A DNA stretch of 64,000 nucleotides. Origin: Paracidovorax anthurii. Lineage in GTDB: Bacteria; Pseudomonadota; Gammaproteobacteria; Burkholderiales; Burkholderiaceae_C. This document shows, one piece after another, positions 27,600 through 36,700 of this stretch. The stretch lies in contig NZ_QLTA01000015.1 in the NCBI RefSeq assembly GCF_003269065.1, positions 1 to 64,000 of the forward strand, read 5' to 3'. The number at the start of each line of letters is the position of its first letter. The stretch's first letter is position 1. The notes under the pieces are model-generated. The model searched no databases. It saw only the letters and a list, made by a program, of their open reading frames with translations, and had not been told where the DNA came from. The position numbers and the translations under genes were made by a program.

Positions 27600-28553
27600 A
27601 TGCCGCTGACCCGTTTCACCTTCAGACAGTTCGAAGCCTTCGTGGTAGTTGCGGAGATGCGCAGCTTCTCGGGTGCCAGCGATCAGATGGGGCTGTCGTC
27701 TTCGGCCGTCAGCCAGCTCATCGCCGAGCTTGAATCGACACTGGGCTTTCGCGTGTTCGACCGCAGCACGAGGCGGGTGGAACTCTCCAGCGCGGGCCGC
27801 GACTTCCTGGGCTCTGCCCGCTCGGTCCTGCGGCACGTCCAGATGGCCGAATCGGCCGCAGCGGACGTCCGGAACCGGGCATCCGGCGTCGTGCGCATCG
27901 GGGCGCCGATGGTGCTGGCCAGCGCGGTTCTGCCCGCGGCCATCAAGGCTTTCTGCGCCAGCCGCCCCAAGGTCGTGATCCGCATCCGGGACACGCCCGT
28001 GGACGAGCTCGTCGACCGGGTGGCGAGCGGCGACCTGGACCTGGCGGTGGGCCCCGATCGCAGCGGTATCGGGCACGTCGAGGCCACGCCCGTCTTCGAC
28101 AGCCCCTGGGTTCTCTGGTGCTCGCCGTCGCATCCATTGGCGGCGCGAAAAACCCTCAAATGGGTGGATCTGCGCAACGCCCATCTCGTTGCGGCAGGCC
28201 GCGACCATGAGCGCAGCGTCGCGCAGATGCACCTCAACGCACCGGAAGGCTCGCGGATTCTTCCCGTCGATGTGGTGGACAACATCTCGACCGCGCTGGG
28301 AATCGCCGCGCAAGGATTGGCGGCGACGCTGGCGCCCGCCTACATCTCCGTGGCGGCCTCGCCGCTCGGGCTGGTGATGCGGCGCGTCAAGGACCCCGAG
28401 GCGATCCGGCAGGTCTGCATCTACCGCTCCCGAGTCCGTGTGGTCTCGCCGGCTGCCGAGGCTTTCAATGAATTTCTCACGGAGTGGCTTCTGCAGTGGC
28501 AAGGGCAGCGCCGTCCCGGGCGCGCCAAGGCTCCACGGGCAACTGGGCGATGA
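27600..28553 (+). CDS. LysR family regulator of the meta-pathway operon
   Basis: A 317-residue regulator. The HTH is at about residues 6-65 (FTFRQFEAFVVVAEMRSFSG then QMGLSSSAVSQLIAELE), followed by the effector domain (GVVRIGAPMVLASAVLPAAIKAF ... ASGDLDLAVGPDRSG). ATG 27600 follows CGGAGAA; an open frame of 88 codons upstream overlaps the hydratase gene antisense and is not used. Its divergent position makes it the probable activator of the meta-pathway operon. The C-terminus is extended with a basic tail of unclear purpose. Confidence 0.88.
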   Translation: MPLTRFTFRQFEAFVVVAEMRSFSGASDQMGLSSSAVSQLIAELESTLGFRVFDRSTRRVELSSAGRDFLGSARSVLRHVQMAESAAADVRNRASGVVRIGAPMVLASAVLPAAIKAFCASRPKVVIRIRDTPVDELVDRVASGDLDLAVGPDRSGIGHVEATPVFDSPWVLWCSPSHPLAARKTLKWVDLRNAHLVAAGRDHERSVAQMHLNAPEGSRILPVDVVDNISTALGIAAQGLAATLAPAYISVAASPLGLVMRRVKDPEAIRQVCIYRSRVRVVSPAAEAFNEFLTEWLLQWQGQRRPGRAKAPRATGR

Positions 28554-28689
28554 CCTGCCCGGGGCCACGAAGCCGAGCGGCACCGCTGGAGCAGCACGGT
28601 GATGAACTCCGCCCAGCGGACTGGCCGGCGCGCACGGCCGATACACTGCGGCGCTCGCTGAACCAACCCATCACGGACAAGGGATTGAA

Positions 28690-29079
28690 ATGATCGACCA
28701 CACCGGCGTCGTCGTCACCGACATCGAGGCCAGCAAGGCGTTCTATCGCCAGGCGCTTGCGGCGATTGGCTACCAGCTGCTCGCGGAGTTTCCGGCCGCC
28801 GTGACGGGCCACACCGACGTGGCCGGGTTCGGCGAGCCGCCGAAGCCCGATTTCTGGATCAGCCGGGGCACGCCCAACCAGCCGCCCCTCCACGTGGCCT
28901 TCCGCGCCGCCACGCGCGCGGCGGTGGACGCTTTCCATGCCGCGGCCCTGGCCGCCGGCGGCACCGACAACGGCGCGCCCGGCCTGCGGCCTCACTACCA
29001 CCCGCACTACTACGGCGCGTTCGTGCGCGACCCGGACGGGCACAACATCGAAGCGGTGTGCCACACTGCACCGGAATGA
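28690..29079 (+). CDS. VOC family (glyoxalase/extradiol-like) protein
   Basis: A 129-residue vicinal-oxygen-chelate fold protein: IDHTGVVVTDIEASKAFYRQALAAIGY at the N-terminus with the first His, HVAFRAATRAAVDAFHAAAL in the centre, and FVRDPDGHNIEAVCH with the later Glu/His. It fits the small single-module VOC proteins (YaeR/YwkD-like) that bind a divalent metal. These include glyoxalases, antibiotic-resistance proteins and many of unknown role. It has a 136-base gap upstream and stands alone. No function can be assigned beyond the fold. Confidence 0.85.
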   Translation: MIDHTGVVVTDIEASKAFYRQALAAIGYQLLAEFPAAVTGHTDVAGFGEPPKPDFWISRGTPNQPPLHVAFRAATRAAVDAFHAAALAAGGTDNGAPGLRPHYHPHYYGAFVRDPDGHNIEAVCHTAPE

Positions 29080-29108
29080 GCCCGGCCGGCCGCCGGCGCG
29101 GCGGGCTC

Positions 29109-29127
29109 AGAACGTGTTCACGTTCTC
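29109..29127. repeat. AGAACGTGTTCACG element at the end of the repeat-protein gene
   Basis: AGAACGTGTTCACGTTCTC (29109-29127) overlaps the stop codon of the leftward repeat-protein gene (29126-29128). GAACGTGTTC is a near-palindrome. Related copies lie at 49715, 49952, 51625 and 54161. Confidence 0.6.
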
Positions 29128-30757
29128 AGGACCGCCAGCGCTCACGGGCCTCCGGGAAGGCCTGCTCTGCCAGGGACTGCTGGGCACGCATGGCCTGCTC
29201 CATCATCCGCAGCGCTTCGTTGGTGGCCTGCGTCACCGTGCTGCGGTCATGCCCGTGCGCGGCCGGTGCATGCCAGGGAGGAAGCGCAGCTTCGTGCCGC
29301 GGCGAATGCTGCGGCGATGCGTACCAGCCGGCGGCGGGGAAGCCGCCCGGTTGGGGCCGGGTATCGCGGAAGTAATCGTTCAGCGGCGCCATCATGGGCC
29401 CGAGGCCCATGTCCTTGCGCCAGCCGAAGTGCCCGACCGATTCCGTGCCCGAGAGATCGCGGCCGAAGTCTTTCTGCAGGGCCCAGTCCGCGACCGACTC
29501 CGTCCCCGACAGATCCCGCCCCCAATCCTTGTCGATAGCCCAGTCCTCCACCGACTCCTGAACCCGATGGTCCGTCCAGTGCCCCTCCGCTGGCGGAAAG
29601 GCATGGGCCTCGTACAGGTCGGGTTGCCGGGGCTCCAGGCCCCCGGGAGATGCCGGCCGCTGAGGAGCGTTGTCCCAGGGCGGTGCCGACGGCTGCGGGG
29701 TATGGCCCCGTGAAGGAGCCGTGGGCTGAGGCGCCTGGCCGCGATGAAAGGCCGGTTGCGCCCACGCACCGGCTCCATGGTGGCTATGTGCCGGTTTCCA
29801 GTGGCCGAGCGGTGCCGTGCCCGAGAGATCACGGCCGAAATCTTTTTGCAAGGCCCAGTCTGCGACCGACTCCGTCCCCGACAGATCCCGCCCCAGCGCC
29901 TTCTGCATGCTCCAGTCATCCAGGTCTTCCTGCTGCCGGCCGTCCGTCCAGTGGGGGATCGGTGGCTGCGGAAGATCCGTCCAATGCAGGGATGGTGGCT
30001 CTGCCGACTGCTCCCAGGACGGCGCGGACAGATGCGGCGTGCCGCCCCATGGGGAGAGCGGCCCGTACTGCGAAGACGGCGATGCCTCCTGGGGATACAG
30101 GGGGCTCATGGGCGTTTCATGCCTGGGGCTGAAGGCGGCATGCGGCGGCGGGGCATCGCCGTGGACGAAGGGCGGGATGCCCCCCGGCCCGTGCATGGAC
30201 AGGCGTGCAAAGGAATCCTCGACCGGCTCCCGACGGGGCGATCCCGGGGGCGTGTGGTGGAAAAAGGGATCGCCACCACCGCGGGACAGCGACGCCGGAC
30301 TGGCCGGGCCCTGGCGATGGCCGGGAAGTTGCGCCCTCGGCTGCTGGCGCACCGATGCCTGCATGTGGGGATCACCGGGCAGGCCAGGCGCTGCCCGCCC
30401 CTGCCGCTGGGGCGACCTCAGGCCGGTCAGCCGGCCATCGGCCTGGAGCACGCCCCCTTGCCGCGGAGGCGACGCATCGTTGCCGGGCCGGGCCCGCGGC
30501 GGGGAGCCGGTCGAAGGGACCACGCCACTGCGCGCCGATCTTTCCGTTGTTCGAGAACATGGTGGATCCTTTGGATGTGCCGGAACGCAGTGGGCATCCG
30601 TGCCTGCAGGTGGAAAAGTGGCCCGTGCAGCACCACCGCGCGCCCGGCATGGGCCACGCACGACATGCCGGCGCACGGCCACCTCCGCCTGCGTGGGATG
30701 GGCGGCACCACCGTCGAGACACTTTCGCGGCATCCCGGGATCCGGACGGGCGGCCAT
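29126..30757 (-). CDS. Pro-rich protein with duplicated Trp/GRDLSGTES repeat module; secretion candidate
   Basis: An unrecognised protein; the frame is open for 543 codons. The region downstream of 30364 is rich in Pro, His and Ser. Then comes a module of about 53 residues present twice, each starting HWTD and holding two copies of a unit like DWALQKDFGRDLSGTES. A 78-bp DNA stretch (29445-29522 and 29817-29894) differs at five bases, all silent, which shows this frame is translated. The C-terminus ends in a helical segment (EALRMMEQAMRAQQSLAEQAF). The start is undecided: the best ribosome site (AAAGGA) precedes ATG 30560, which is in another frame, while the first in-frame ATG after the random-looking section is 30364. 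No signal peptide. A type III effector is possible, not shown. Confidence 0.6.
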   Translation of the reverse strand: MAARPDPGMPRKCLDGGAAHPTQAEVAVRRHVVRGPCRARGGAARATFPPAGTDAHCVPAHPKDPPCSRTTERSARSGVVPSTGSPPRARPGNDASPPRQGGVLQADGRLTGLRSPQRQGRAAPGLPGDPHMQASVRQQPRAQLPGHRQGPASPASLSRGGGDPFFHHTPPGSPRREPVEDSFARLSMHGPGGIPPFVHGDAPPPHAAFSPRHETPMSPLYPQEASPSSQYGPLSPWGGTPHLSAPSWEQSAEPPSLHWTDLPQPPIPHWTDGRQQEDLDDWSMQKALGRDLSGTESVADWALQKDFGRDLSGTAPLGHWKPAHSHHGAGAWAQPAFHRGQAPQPTAPSRGHTPQPSAPPWDNAPQRPASPGGLEPRQPDLYEAHAFPPAEGHWTDHRVQESVEDWAIDKDWGRDLSGTESVADWALQKDFGRDLSGTESVGHFGWRKDMGLGPMMAPLNDYFRDTRPQPGGFPAAGWYASPQHSPRHEAALPPWHAPAAHGHDRSTVTQATNEALRMMEQAMRAQQSLAEQAFPEARERWRS

Positions 30758-30817
30758 GCGAAGCGGTCACAGCAACAGGCGAAACAACGCAGTGATCTTT
30801 TTGATTGCGAAACCGTA

Positions 30818-31660
30818 TCAGCGCGCGGCGGCAGGTTCCATGCCGGTGCTGCGCACGATGGAGGCGGCGGCCGGTGCCGCGAGGAAGCGGATCAGGTGGC
30901 GTGCCGCTTCGGGCTCCCGCGCGCCCGCGGCCACGCCGGCCGAGAAGAAGACGCGCTGCTGGACTTCATCGGGCAGCGGGCCGACGAACACCAGTTCCTT
31001 GAAGGGCAGCAGCTCGCTGACCTGCTGGAAACCGAGCTCCGCATCGCCCCGCAGGACCACGGCGCCCACGCGTTCGCTGAGGATCCGCGTGGCCTTGCCC
31101 TTCATCTGCTCGACCACGCCCAGCCGCTGGAACAGCTCGCCCGAAAGGTAGGTGCCGCTGGCACTGGCGGAATAGGCGACGGACTTCGCATCCAGCAGCG
31201 TCTGCCGGAGCGCCTCCACGGTGCCGATGTCGGGCACGGGCGTGCCCTTGCGCACGCTCATGCCGATCATCGAGCGGGCCAGGTCCACGCGGCTGCCTGC
31301 CTGGACCTTGCCCTCGGCCGCCAAGGCATCGAGAGCCGAGTCCGCCAGGATGACCACATCGAATGTCTCGCCGCGCGCCAAGCGGCTGGGGATGGAGTCC
31401 GGGGCGTTGCCCATCGAGGCACCCCGCGCGGTGACCACCGTGTGGCCGGTGGCCTGTTCGTAGAGCGGCACGAGCTGGTCGTATGCGGCCGAGAACCCTC
31501 CGGAGGTGATGACCCGGATCTCCGCCGCTTGCGCGGTGGAAGGCGCGGGGCCGCCCAGGGCCAGGGTGAGGCCCAGGACGGTGCCCAGCAGGGTACCGAG
31601 GAAGCGGCGGCGGCCGGCCGGAGCGGCGGTCGAAGTCGGAATCGGGGCGAGCGGCTGCAT
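30818..31660 (-). CDS. ModA-like periplasmic substrate-binding protein
   Basis: A 280-residue protein of the SBP_bac_11 (molybdate-binding-like) family. An Arg-rich N-terminus and hydrophobic core (FLGTLLGTVLGLTLALGG) form the export signal. The mature part has EIRVITSGGFSAAYDQLVPLYEQATG, TARGASMG, SRLARGETFDVVILADSALDAL and a C-terminal HLIRFLAAPAAASIVRSTGMEP. Although ModA-like, no modBC genes are adjacent, and orphan members of this group often bind other ligands. It lies 44 bases downstream of the Bug receptor gene, so the two may be co-transcribed. Confidence 0.82.
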   Translation of the reverse strand: MQPLAPIPTSTAAPAGRRRFLGTLLGTVLGLTLALGGPAPSTAQAAEIRVITSGGFSAAYDQLVPLYEQATGHTVVTARGASMGNAPDSIPSRLARGETFDVVILADSALDALAAEGKVQAGSRVDLARSMIGMSVRKGTPVPDIGTVEALRQTLLDAKSVAYSASASGTYLSGELFQRLGVVEQMKGKATRILSERVGAVVLRGDAELGFQQVSELLPFKELVFVGPLPDEVQQRVFFSAGVAAGAREPEAARHLIRFLAAPAAASIVRSTGMEPAAAR

Positions 31661-31704
31661 TCAATGTCTCCTGGTTGTTGTGGTGGTGTGTGGCAGCGCG
31701 CGTT

Positions 31705-32679
31705 TCAGTCCGCGGTGATCTTGCGCTCGCGGATGATGCGGCCCCACTTCTCGTACTCGGCCGCGATGAATTTGCCCAGCTCGTCGCGCGTGCCGGGCGT
31801 GGCCGTCTGGCCGTGCTTGAGCAGGTTGTCCCGCACTTCCGGCGTGTTGAGCACCTTGACCAGCTCGGTGTTCCAGCGGTCCAGCAGGGGCTTGGGCGTC
31901 TTGGCGGACGCCACGAACGCATACCAGTTGGTCGCGTTGAAACCCGGATAGGTCTCGGCCACCGTGGGCACCTTGGGCAGGTACGAGGGGCGCGTCAGGC
32001 CGGTAGTGGCCAGCGGCACGAGCTTGCCCAACTCGATGTGCGGCAGGGCCGTCGGGGGCGCTGCGTAGAAGGACGCCAGGCGACCGCCCAGCACGTCCTG
32101 CAGCGCCGGGGCGCCGCCCTTGTACGGCACATGCACCGTGTCGATCTTGGCCACATCGTTGAGCAGCTCGCCCGCCAGGTGGGCGGCCGAGCCGGGGCCG
32201 GTGGAGGCGAAATCGAGCTTGCCCGGTTCGCGCTTCGCCTTGGCCACGAATTCACCCAGGGTCTTGATGCCTGTGCTCGCGGGCACCACGAGCACGTTGG
32301 GGAAGCTCACACCCATGGTGATGGGGGCCAGGTCCTTGAGCGGGTCGTAGCTCACCTTCATGAAATGGGGCGAAATGCTGAGCGGCCCGATGGAGCCGAA
32401 CAGCAGCACCGAGCCGTCGGCCGGGCCGTTGGCCACCTGCGCATGGGCGAGGTTGCCGCCCGCGCCGGGCTTGTTGTCCACCACCACGCTCTGGCCGATG
32501 TTCTCGCCCAGCTTCCTGGCGATGATGCGGGCCGCGATGTCCGCCGAGCCGCCGGCGGCGAATCCGACCACCAGGGTCACGGGCTTCTTGGGGGGAAAGT
32601 CCTGGGCCTGCGCGGCGAGGGGGGCCAGGAACAGGCCGGCCAGCGTGGCTGCGGCCACGATCAGGGGGCGTCTTTGCAT
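31705..32679 (-). CDS. Bug/TctC family tripartite tricarboxylate receptor
   Basis: A 324-residue receptor with a clear signal peptide (LIVAAATLAGLFLAPLAAQA) and the Bug signature: VTLVVGFAAGGSADIAARIIA, VVVDNKPGAGGNLAHAQV, YDPLKDLAPITMG and HVPYKGGAPALQDVLGGRL. It binds a carboxylate in the periplasm. It is divergent from a LysR gene and followed by the ModA-like gene. No TctAB permease is nearby, as is common for the expanded Bug family in this bacterial group. Confidence 0.9.
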   Translation of the reverse strand: MQRRPLIVAAATLAGLFLAPLAAQAQDFPPKKPVTLVVGFAAGGSADIAARIIARKLGENIGQSVVVDNKPGAGGNLAHAQVANGPADGSVLLFGSIGPLSISPHFMKVSYDPLKDLAPITMGVSFPNVLVVPASTGIKTLGEFVAKAKREPGKLDFASTGPGSAAHLAGELLNDVAKIDTVHVPYKGGAPALQDVLGGRLASFYAAPPTALPHIELGKLVPLATTGLTRPSYLPKVPTVAETYPGFNATNWYAFVASAKTPKPLLDRWNTELVKVLNTPEVRDNLLKHGQTATPGTRDELGKFIAAEYEKWGRIIRERKITAD

Positions 32680-32756
32680 GGGGTTGTCTCCGGAAGCGGC
32701 CGAGACCGGGTCGGCTCTTTGAAAACCGCATCCTAGGCAGCCCGTAATAATCTGTG

Positions 32757-32766
32757 AATTGCAATT
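32757..32766. promoter_or_regulatory. AATTGCAATT palindrome between Bug receptor and LysR genes
   Basis: A perfect 10-bp palindrome in the AT-rich divergent gap, 17 bases before the LysR ATG at 32784. It is a candidate operator, judged by symmetry and position only. Confidence 0.35.
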
Positions 32767-32783
32767 TAGAGCGGAACTCTTGC

Positions 32784-33698
32784 ATGCAACGCATCAAATT
32801 CGACATGGGAGAGTTGCTGGCTTTCGTGGCCACGGCCGAAAAGGCGAGCTTCCGCCTGGCGGCGGAAGCCCTTTGCCTGTCGGCGCCTGCCCTGAGCCGG
32901 CGGGTGGAGCGGCTGGAAACCGCCCTGGGCGCGCGGCTGCTGGAGCGCACGACCCGGCACGTGGAGCTGACGGCGGTGGGGCAGGAGTTTCTGGCCGAGG
33001 CGCGCACGGCCCTGGCGGGCCTCGACGAGGCCGTCCAGCGGGTGAGCGACCAGGCTCGGCTGCGCCGCGGGCGTGTGACCGTCACGTGCATTCCATCGGT
33101 GGCGAACCACCTGCTGCCGCGCATCTTGCGGGCGTTCGCGGTGGCGCAGCCCGAAGTGCAGGTGCATGTCATCGACGAAAACGCTCGCCACGTGCTGGAT
33201 GCGGTCCTGCGGGGCGATGCGGATTTTGGGCTCAGCTTCACGGGCAGCCAGGAGCCGGCCCTCCGGTTCGAAACGCTGACCCGCGAGCGCTACGTGCTGG
33301 CCATGCCGCGCAGCCACCGCTGGGCGGGCCGCACGGAAGTGGCCTGGTCGGAATTGGCGGGGCAGCGCCTGGTGTCCGTGTCGCACCAGAGCAGCAACCG
33401 CCTGCTGCTGGACCAGGTCATGGCCGATCTGCCCGAACAACCCCTGGCGTGGTACGAGTGCAACCACGTCACCGGCGCGCTGGCGCTGGTGGAGGCGGGC
33501 CTGGGCATGGCCGCCCTCCCGCAGCTAGCGTTGCCGCACGACCATCCACGGGTCTGCGGGGTGCCCCTCACGGCGCCTGCGTTGTGGCGCACCCTGGGCC
33601 TGCTGCAGCGCAGGGACCGGGTGCTCGGCCCCACGGCCGAAGCGCTGCGGCAGCGCTTGATCCAGGCCCATGCCGCCACCGAAACGCGAAGCGAATGA
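32784..33698 (+). CDS. LysR family transcriptional regulator
   Basis: A 304-residue regulator with the HTH at about residues 5-65 (FDMGELLAFVATAEKASFRLAAEALCLSAPALSRR) and the effector-binding domain after it (GRVTVTCIPSVANHLLPRILRAF). ATG 32784 gives the usual N-terminus; a GTG ten codons earlier would overlap the operator-like palindrome. It is divergent from the Bug receptor gene and likely regulates it. The ligand is unknown. Confidence 0.88.
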   Translation: MQRIKFDMGELLAFVATAEKASFRLAAEALCLSAPALSRRVERLETALGARLLERTTRHVELTAVGQEFLAEARTALAGLDEAVQRVSDQARLRRGRVTVTCIPSVANHLLPRILRAFAVAQPEVQVHVIDENARHVLDAVLRGDADFGLSFTGSQEPALRFETLTRERYVLAMPRSHRWAGRTEVAWSELAGQRLVSVSHQSSNRLLLDQVMADLPEQPLAWYECNHVTGALALVEAGLGMAALPQLALPHDHPRVCGVPLTAPALWRTLGLLQRRDRVLGPTAEALRQRLIQAHAATETRSE

Positions 33699-33759
33699 AG
33701 GCGGCTATCCGGGGCCTGCCGGTGGCGCTACCGCTGCGGCACGGCCGAGGCCGCCGCCC

Positions 33760-36700
33760 TCACCCGCAGCTGCCCAGGTGCCCGCACTGCGTGCAGTAGT
33801 CGCAGCCATCCTTGCGGATCACGGCGTGCGCGCCGCATTCGGGGCATTTGCGGCCGGCCATCGCGGGCGGCAGGCCCACCGCCACGGTGGGTGCATCGAG
33901 CGGCAGCTCCTGCTGGTGCATGGGGCCGGCAGCAGCAGCGGCGGCGCGCTGGGCCAGGATGTTCTGCACGGCGTAGGCGAGCGCGGCCACCTCCGAGTCA
34001 TGCCAGAGCGGCACGCGCGCATCGGGTCCACGGAGGGCGCGGCCAGCTCGGCCGCAGCGGCCGCCGGCTCCACGGCGGGCGCCGGTGCCGGGGCCTCCAG
34101 CACCGCGCCCAGGATCGCATTGGGCCGGTAGGTGGCCAGCCCCTTGAGCCGCGCGCGCCAGGCGTGCAGGTAGAGGTTCTTGAAATCCTCGTAGGGGTAG
34201 TCGGCCGGCACGTTCACCGTCTTGGAGATGGCCGTGTCGATGAAGGGCTGCACGGCCTCCATCATCGCGATGTGCCCGGCGGCCGGCATCTGCAGCGCGC
34301 TCACGAAGTAGTCGGGCAGCGCGCCCACGTCGCCGCCCAGCGCACGGTAGAGCCGCCATGCGTGGTCCTCCACCGCGTATTCGCTGGTGCTGCCGTCGGC
34401 CTCACGCTTCCTGCGCGTGTAGGTCCAGGAGAACGGCGGCTCGATGCCGTTGGAGGCGTTGTCGGCAAACGCCAGGCTCACCGTGCCCGTGGGCGCGATG
34501 GACAGCAGGTGGCTGTTGCGGATGCCGTGCGCGCGGATCGCCTGCTGCAGCGCGGCCGGCAGGCGGCTCGCGAACGTGCCGGGCTCGAGGTAGCCCCCGG
34601 CGTCGAACTTCGGGAACGCGCCCTTCTCCCGGGCCAACTCCACCGAGGCCGCATAGGCGGCATCGCGCATGCACTCGACGATGCGCGTGGCCATGGTGCG
34701 GCCCGCATCGCTGTCGTAGCGCAGGCGCAGCATCGCGAGCGTGTTGCCCAGCCCCGTGAAGCCCACGCCGATGCGCCGCTTGGCCGTCGACTCGGCCTGC
34801 TGCTGCGGCAGCGGCCAGAAGGTCACGTCGAGCACGTTGTCGAGCGCGCGTACCTGCGTGGCCACGCTGGCCGCGAAGGCCTCGAAGTCGAAACCGGGCT
34901 CGCCGGCGAAGCCGAAGGGATGGCGCACGAAGCGCGGCAGGATGATGGGGCCGAGGTCGCAGCAGCCGTAGGAGGGCAGCGGCTGCTCGCCGCAGTTGTG
35001 CACGTAGAGGCCGTTGGCGTCGAAGGCATGGCAGTCGGCCACCGTGACGTCGTAGACGGTTTCATGCCCGTCCGGCAGCACGTCCTGCACGGTGGCCGTG
35101 AACGGTTCGCGGTTGAGCGCACGCCGGTAGCCGGACAGCGCCGCATCGAGCCGCGCAGCCTTGGCCGTGTCATCGAAGCCGATCCGTTCAGCGAAGCCGC
35201 GCAGGTTGTCGCCGCTCACGATGAGCTCGTGCTGTGCCCGCGTCCCATAGGGTTGCTGGCCGCCACGCCCATCCGGCAGCAGCCGCAGCCCGGCGGGGCG
35301 CCTGTTTTGATGGAGGACGGAGGCGATGCCCAATCGCAGCAGCATGCGCTGCACGGTCTGCAGCAGCGCGGCATCGCTTTGCGCGAGGCGTACGCTCACG
35401 CCCTTGTCGTGGCGGCCCTGGACCGATCCAGCGGTATCGAAGAGGCCGCGCAGCAGGCCCACGGAGAAGGCCGACGAGGCACGCTCCATCGCCGGGGTGA
35501 TGGCCTTCGCGCCGGGGCGCATGCCCATGCGCAGCGCCAGTGCGCGCACGGCGCCGCTGGCCATGCGCCGCTCCGCGCAGGCTCCGCCGCTTCGCGGAAT
35601 CGCGCGCTGGAAGCCGCGGAAATCCGACCGGTGCGCCAGCGTTCCCGCGGCGGCCTCGGCCGCCATCACGATGCCGTGCGCGCCGCATGCGGGTGCGGCC
35701 GGGCCGTTGACGACAAGGCGTTCCTCGCCCTGCCCTGCGAGCCAGACGGAGATCACCGCCTTGTCGGCTGTCAGGGTGCCGTCCCCGATCAGCAGGCCCA
35801 GCAGATAGCCTTCCGCCTCGGTGCCCTCGCCCTCCCAGCCCAGCAGGGCGCGGTGGTCGTTCAGCACGATCTCGTCGCCCGGCTGCAGCGCGCCCGCGGC
35901 CACCCACTCCACCTGGCGCACGTAGCGCGTCTGCTTCGCCACGCGCCGCACGCGGTGGTCCTCGGTCAGCCGCAGCGCGTGACCCTGGCGGGTGCGCAGC
36001 TGCAGCACGGGCTTGTGGCCGGTGGGAAAGAAACCGGCGCTCTGCGTGGGAAACGCGCGCCCGTCCACGATGGCGGAGAAAGGCTGGCCGACGAGGTCTG
36101 CCACCTGTGCGGGACCCTCTGCCGTCATCACCCAGGTATCGGCCGTCACGCAAGGATTCGTGGCCGCGATGCGTTCGCAGTACGCCAGGTTGTTGTCGGT
36201 GTTGACGCGGTCGAGGAAGAGGATGCCCGGCTCGGCGAAGTCGTAGGCCGAGCGCATGATGGTGTCCCACAGTTCGCGCGCGGGCAGCGTGCGGTACACC
36301 CACTGGCCGTCGGCGCGCTGGCGGGCGCCGGCCTCGCGCAGCGCGGCGCCGGGGCGCGCGGGGTGCACGAGGTCCCACGGCGCACCGTCCAGCACGGCCT
36401 GCACGAAGGCGTCGGGCACGCCGACCGAGACGTTGAAATTGTTCCAGCGCCCCGGCGTGCGCTTGGCGGTGATGAAGTCCAGCACGTCGGGGTGGTCGAT
36501 GCGCAGCACGCCCATCTGCGCGCCGCGCCGCGCGCCCGCGCTCTCCACCGTGGCGCAGGACTGGTCGAACACGTTGATGTAGCTGCACGGCCCCGAGGCC
36601 ATCGATGCCGTGCCCTTCACCTCGGCGCCGCGCGGGCGGATGCGCGAGAAATCGTAGCCCACGCCGCCGCCGCGCCGCATGGTTTCGGCGGCCTCGCGCA

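Noticed and set aside
30758-30811. PIP box for the repeat protein
   Set aside because: The two TTCGC words are separated by 16 rather than 15 bases and the -10 match is poor, so it is mentioned only as weak support in the finding and not called as a feature.
30818-31660. Calling the ModA-like receptor modA
   Set aside because: No modB/modC neighbours are present and the family includes many receptors for other ligands, so no gene symbol was given.
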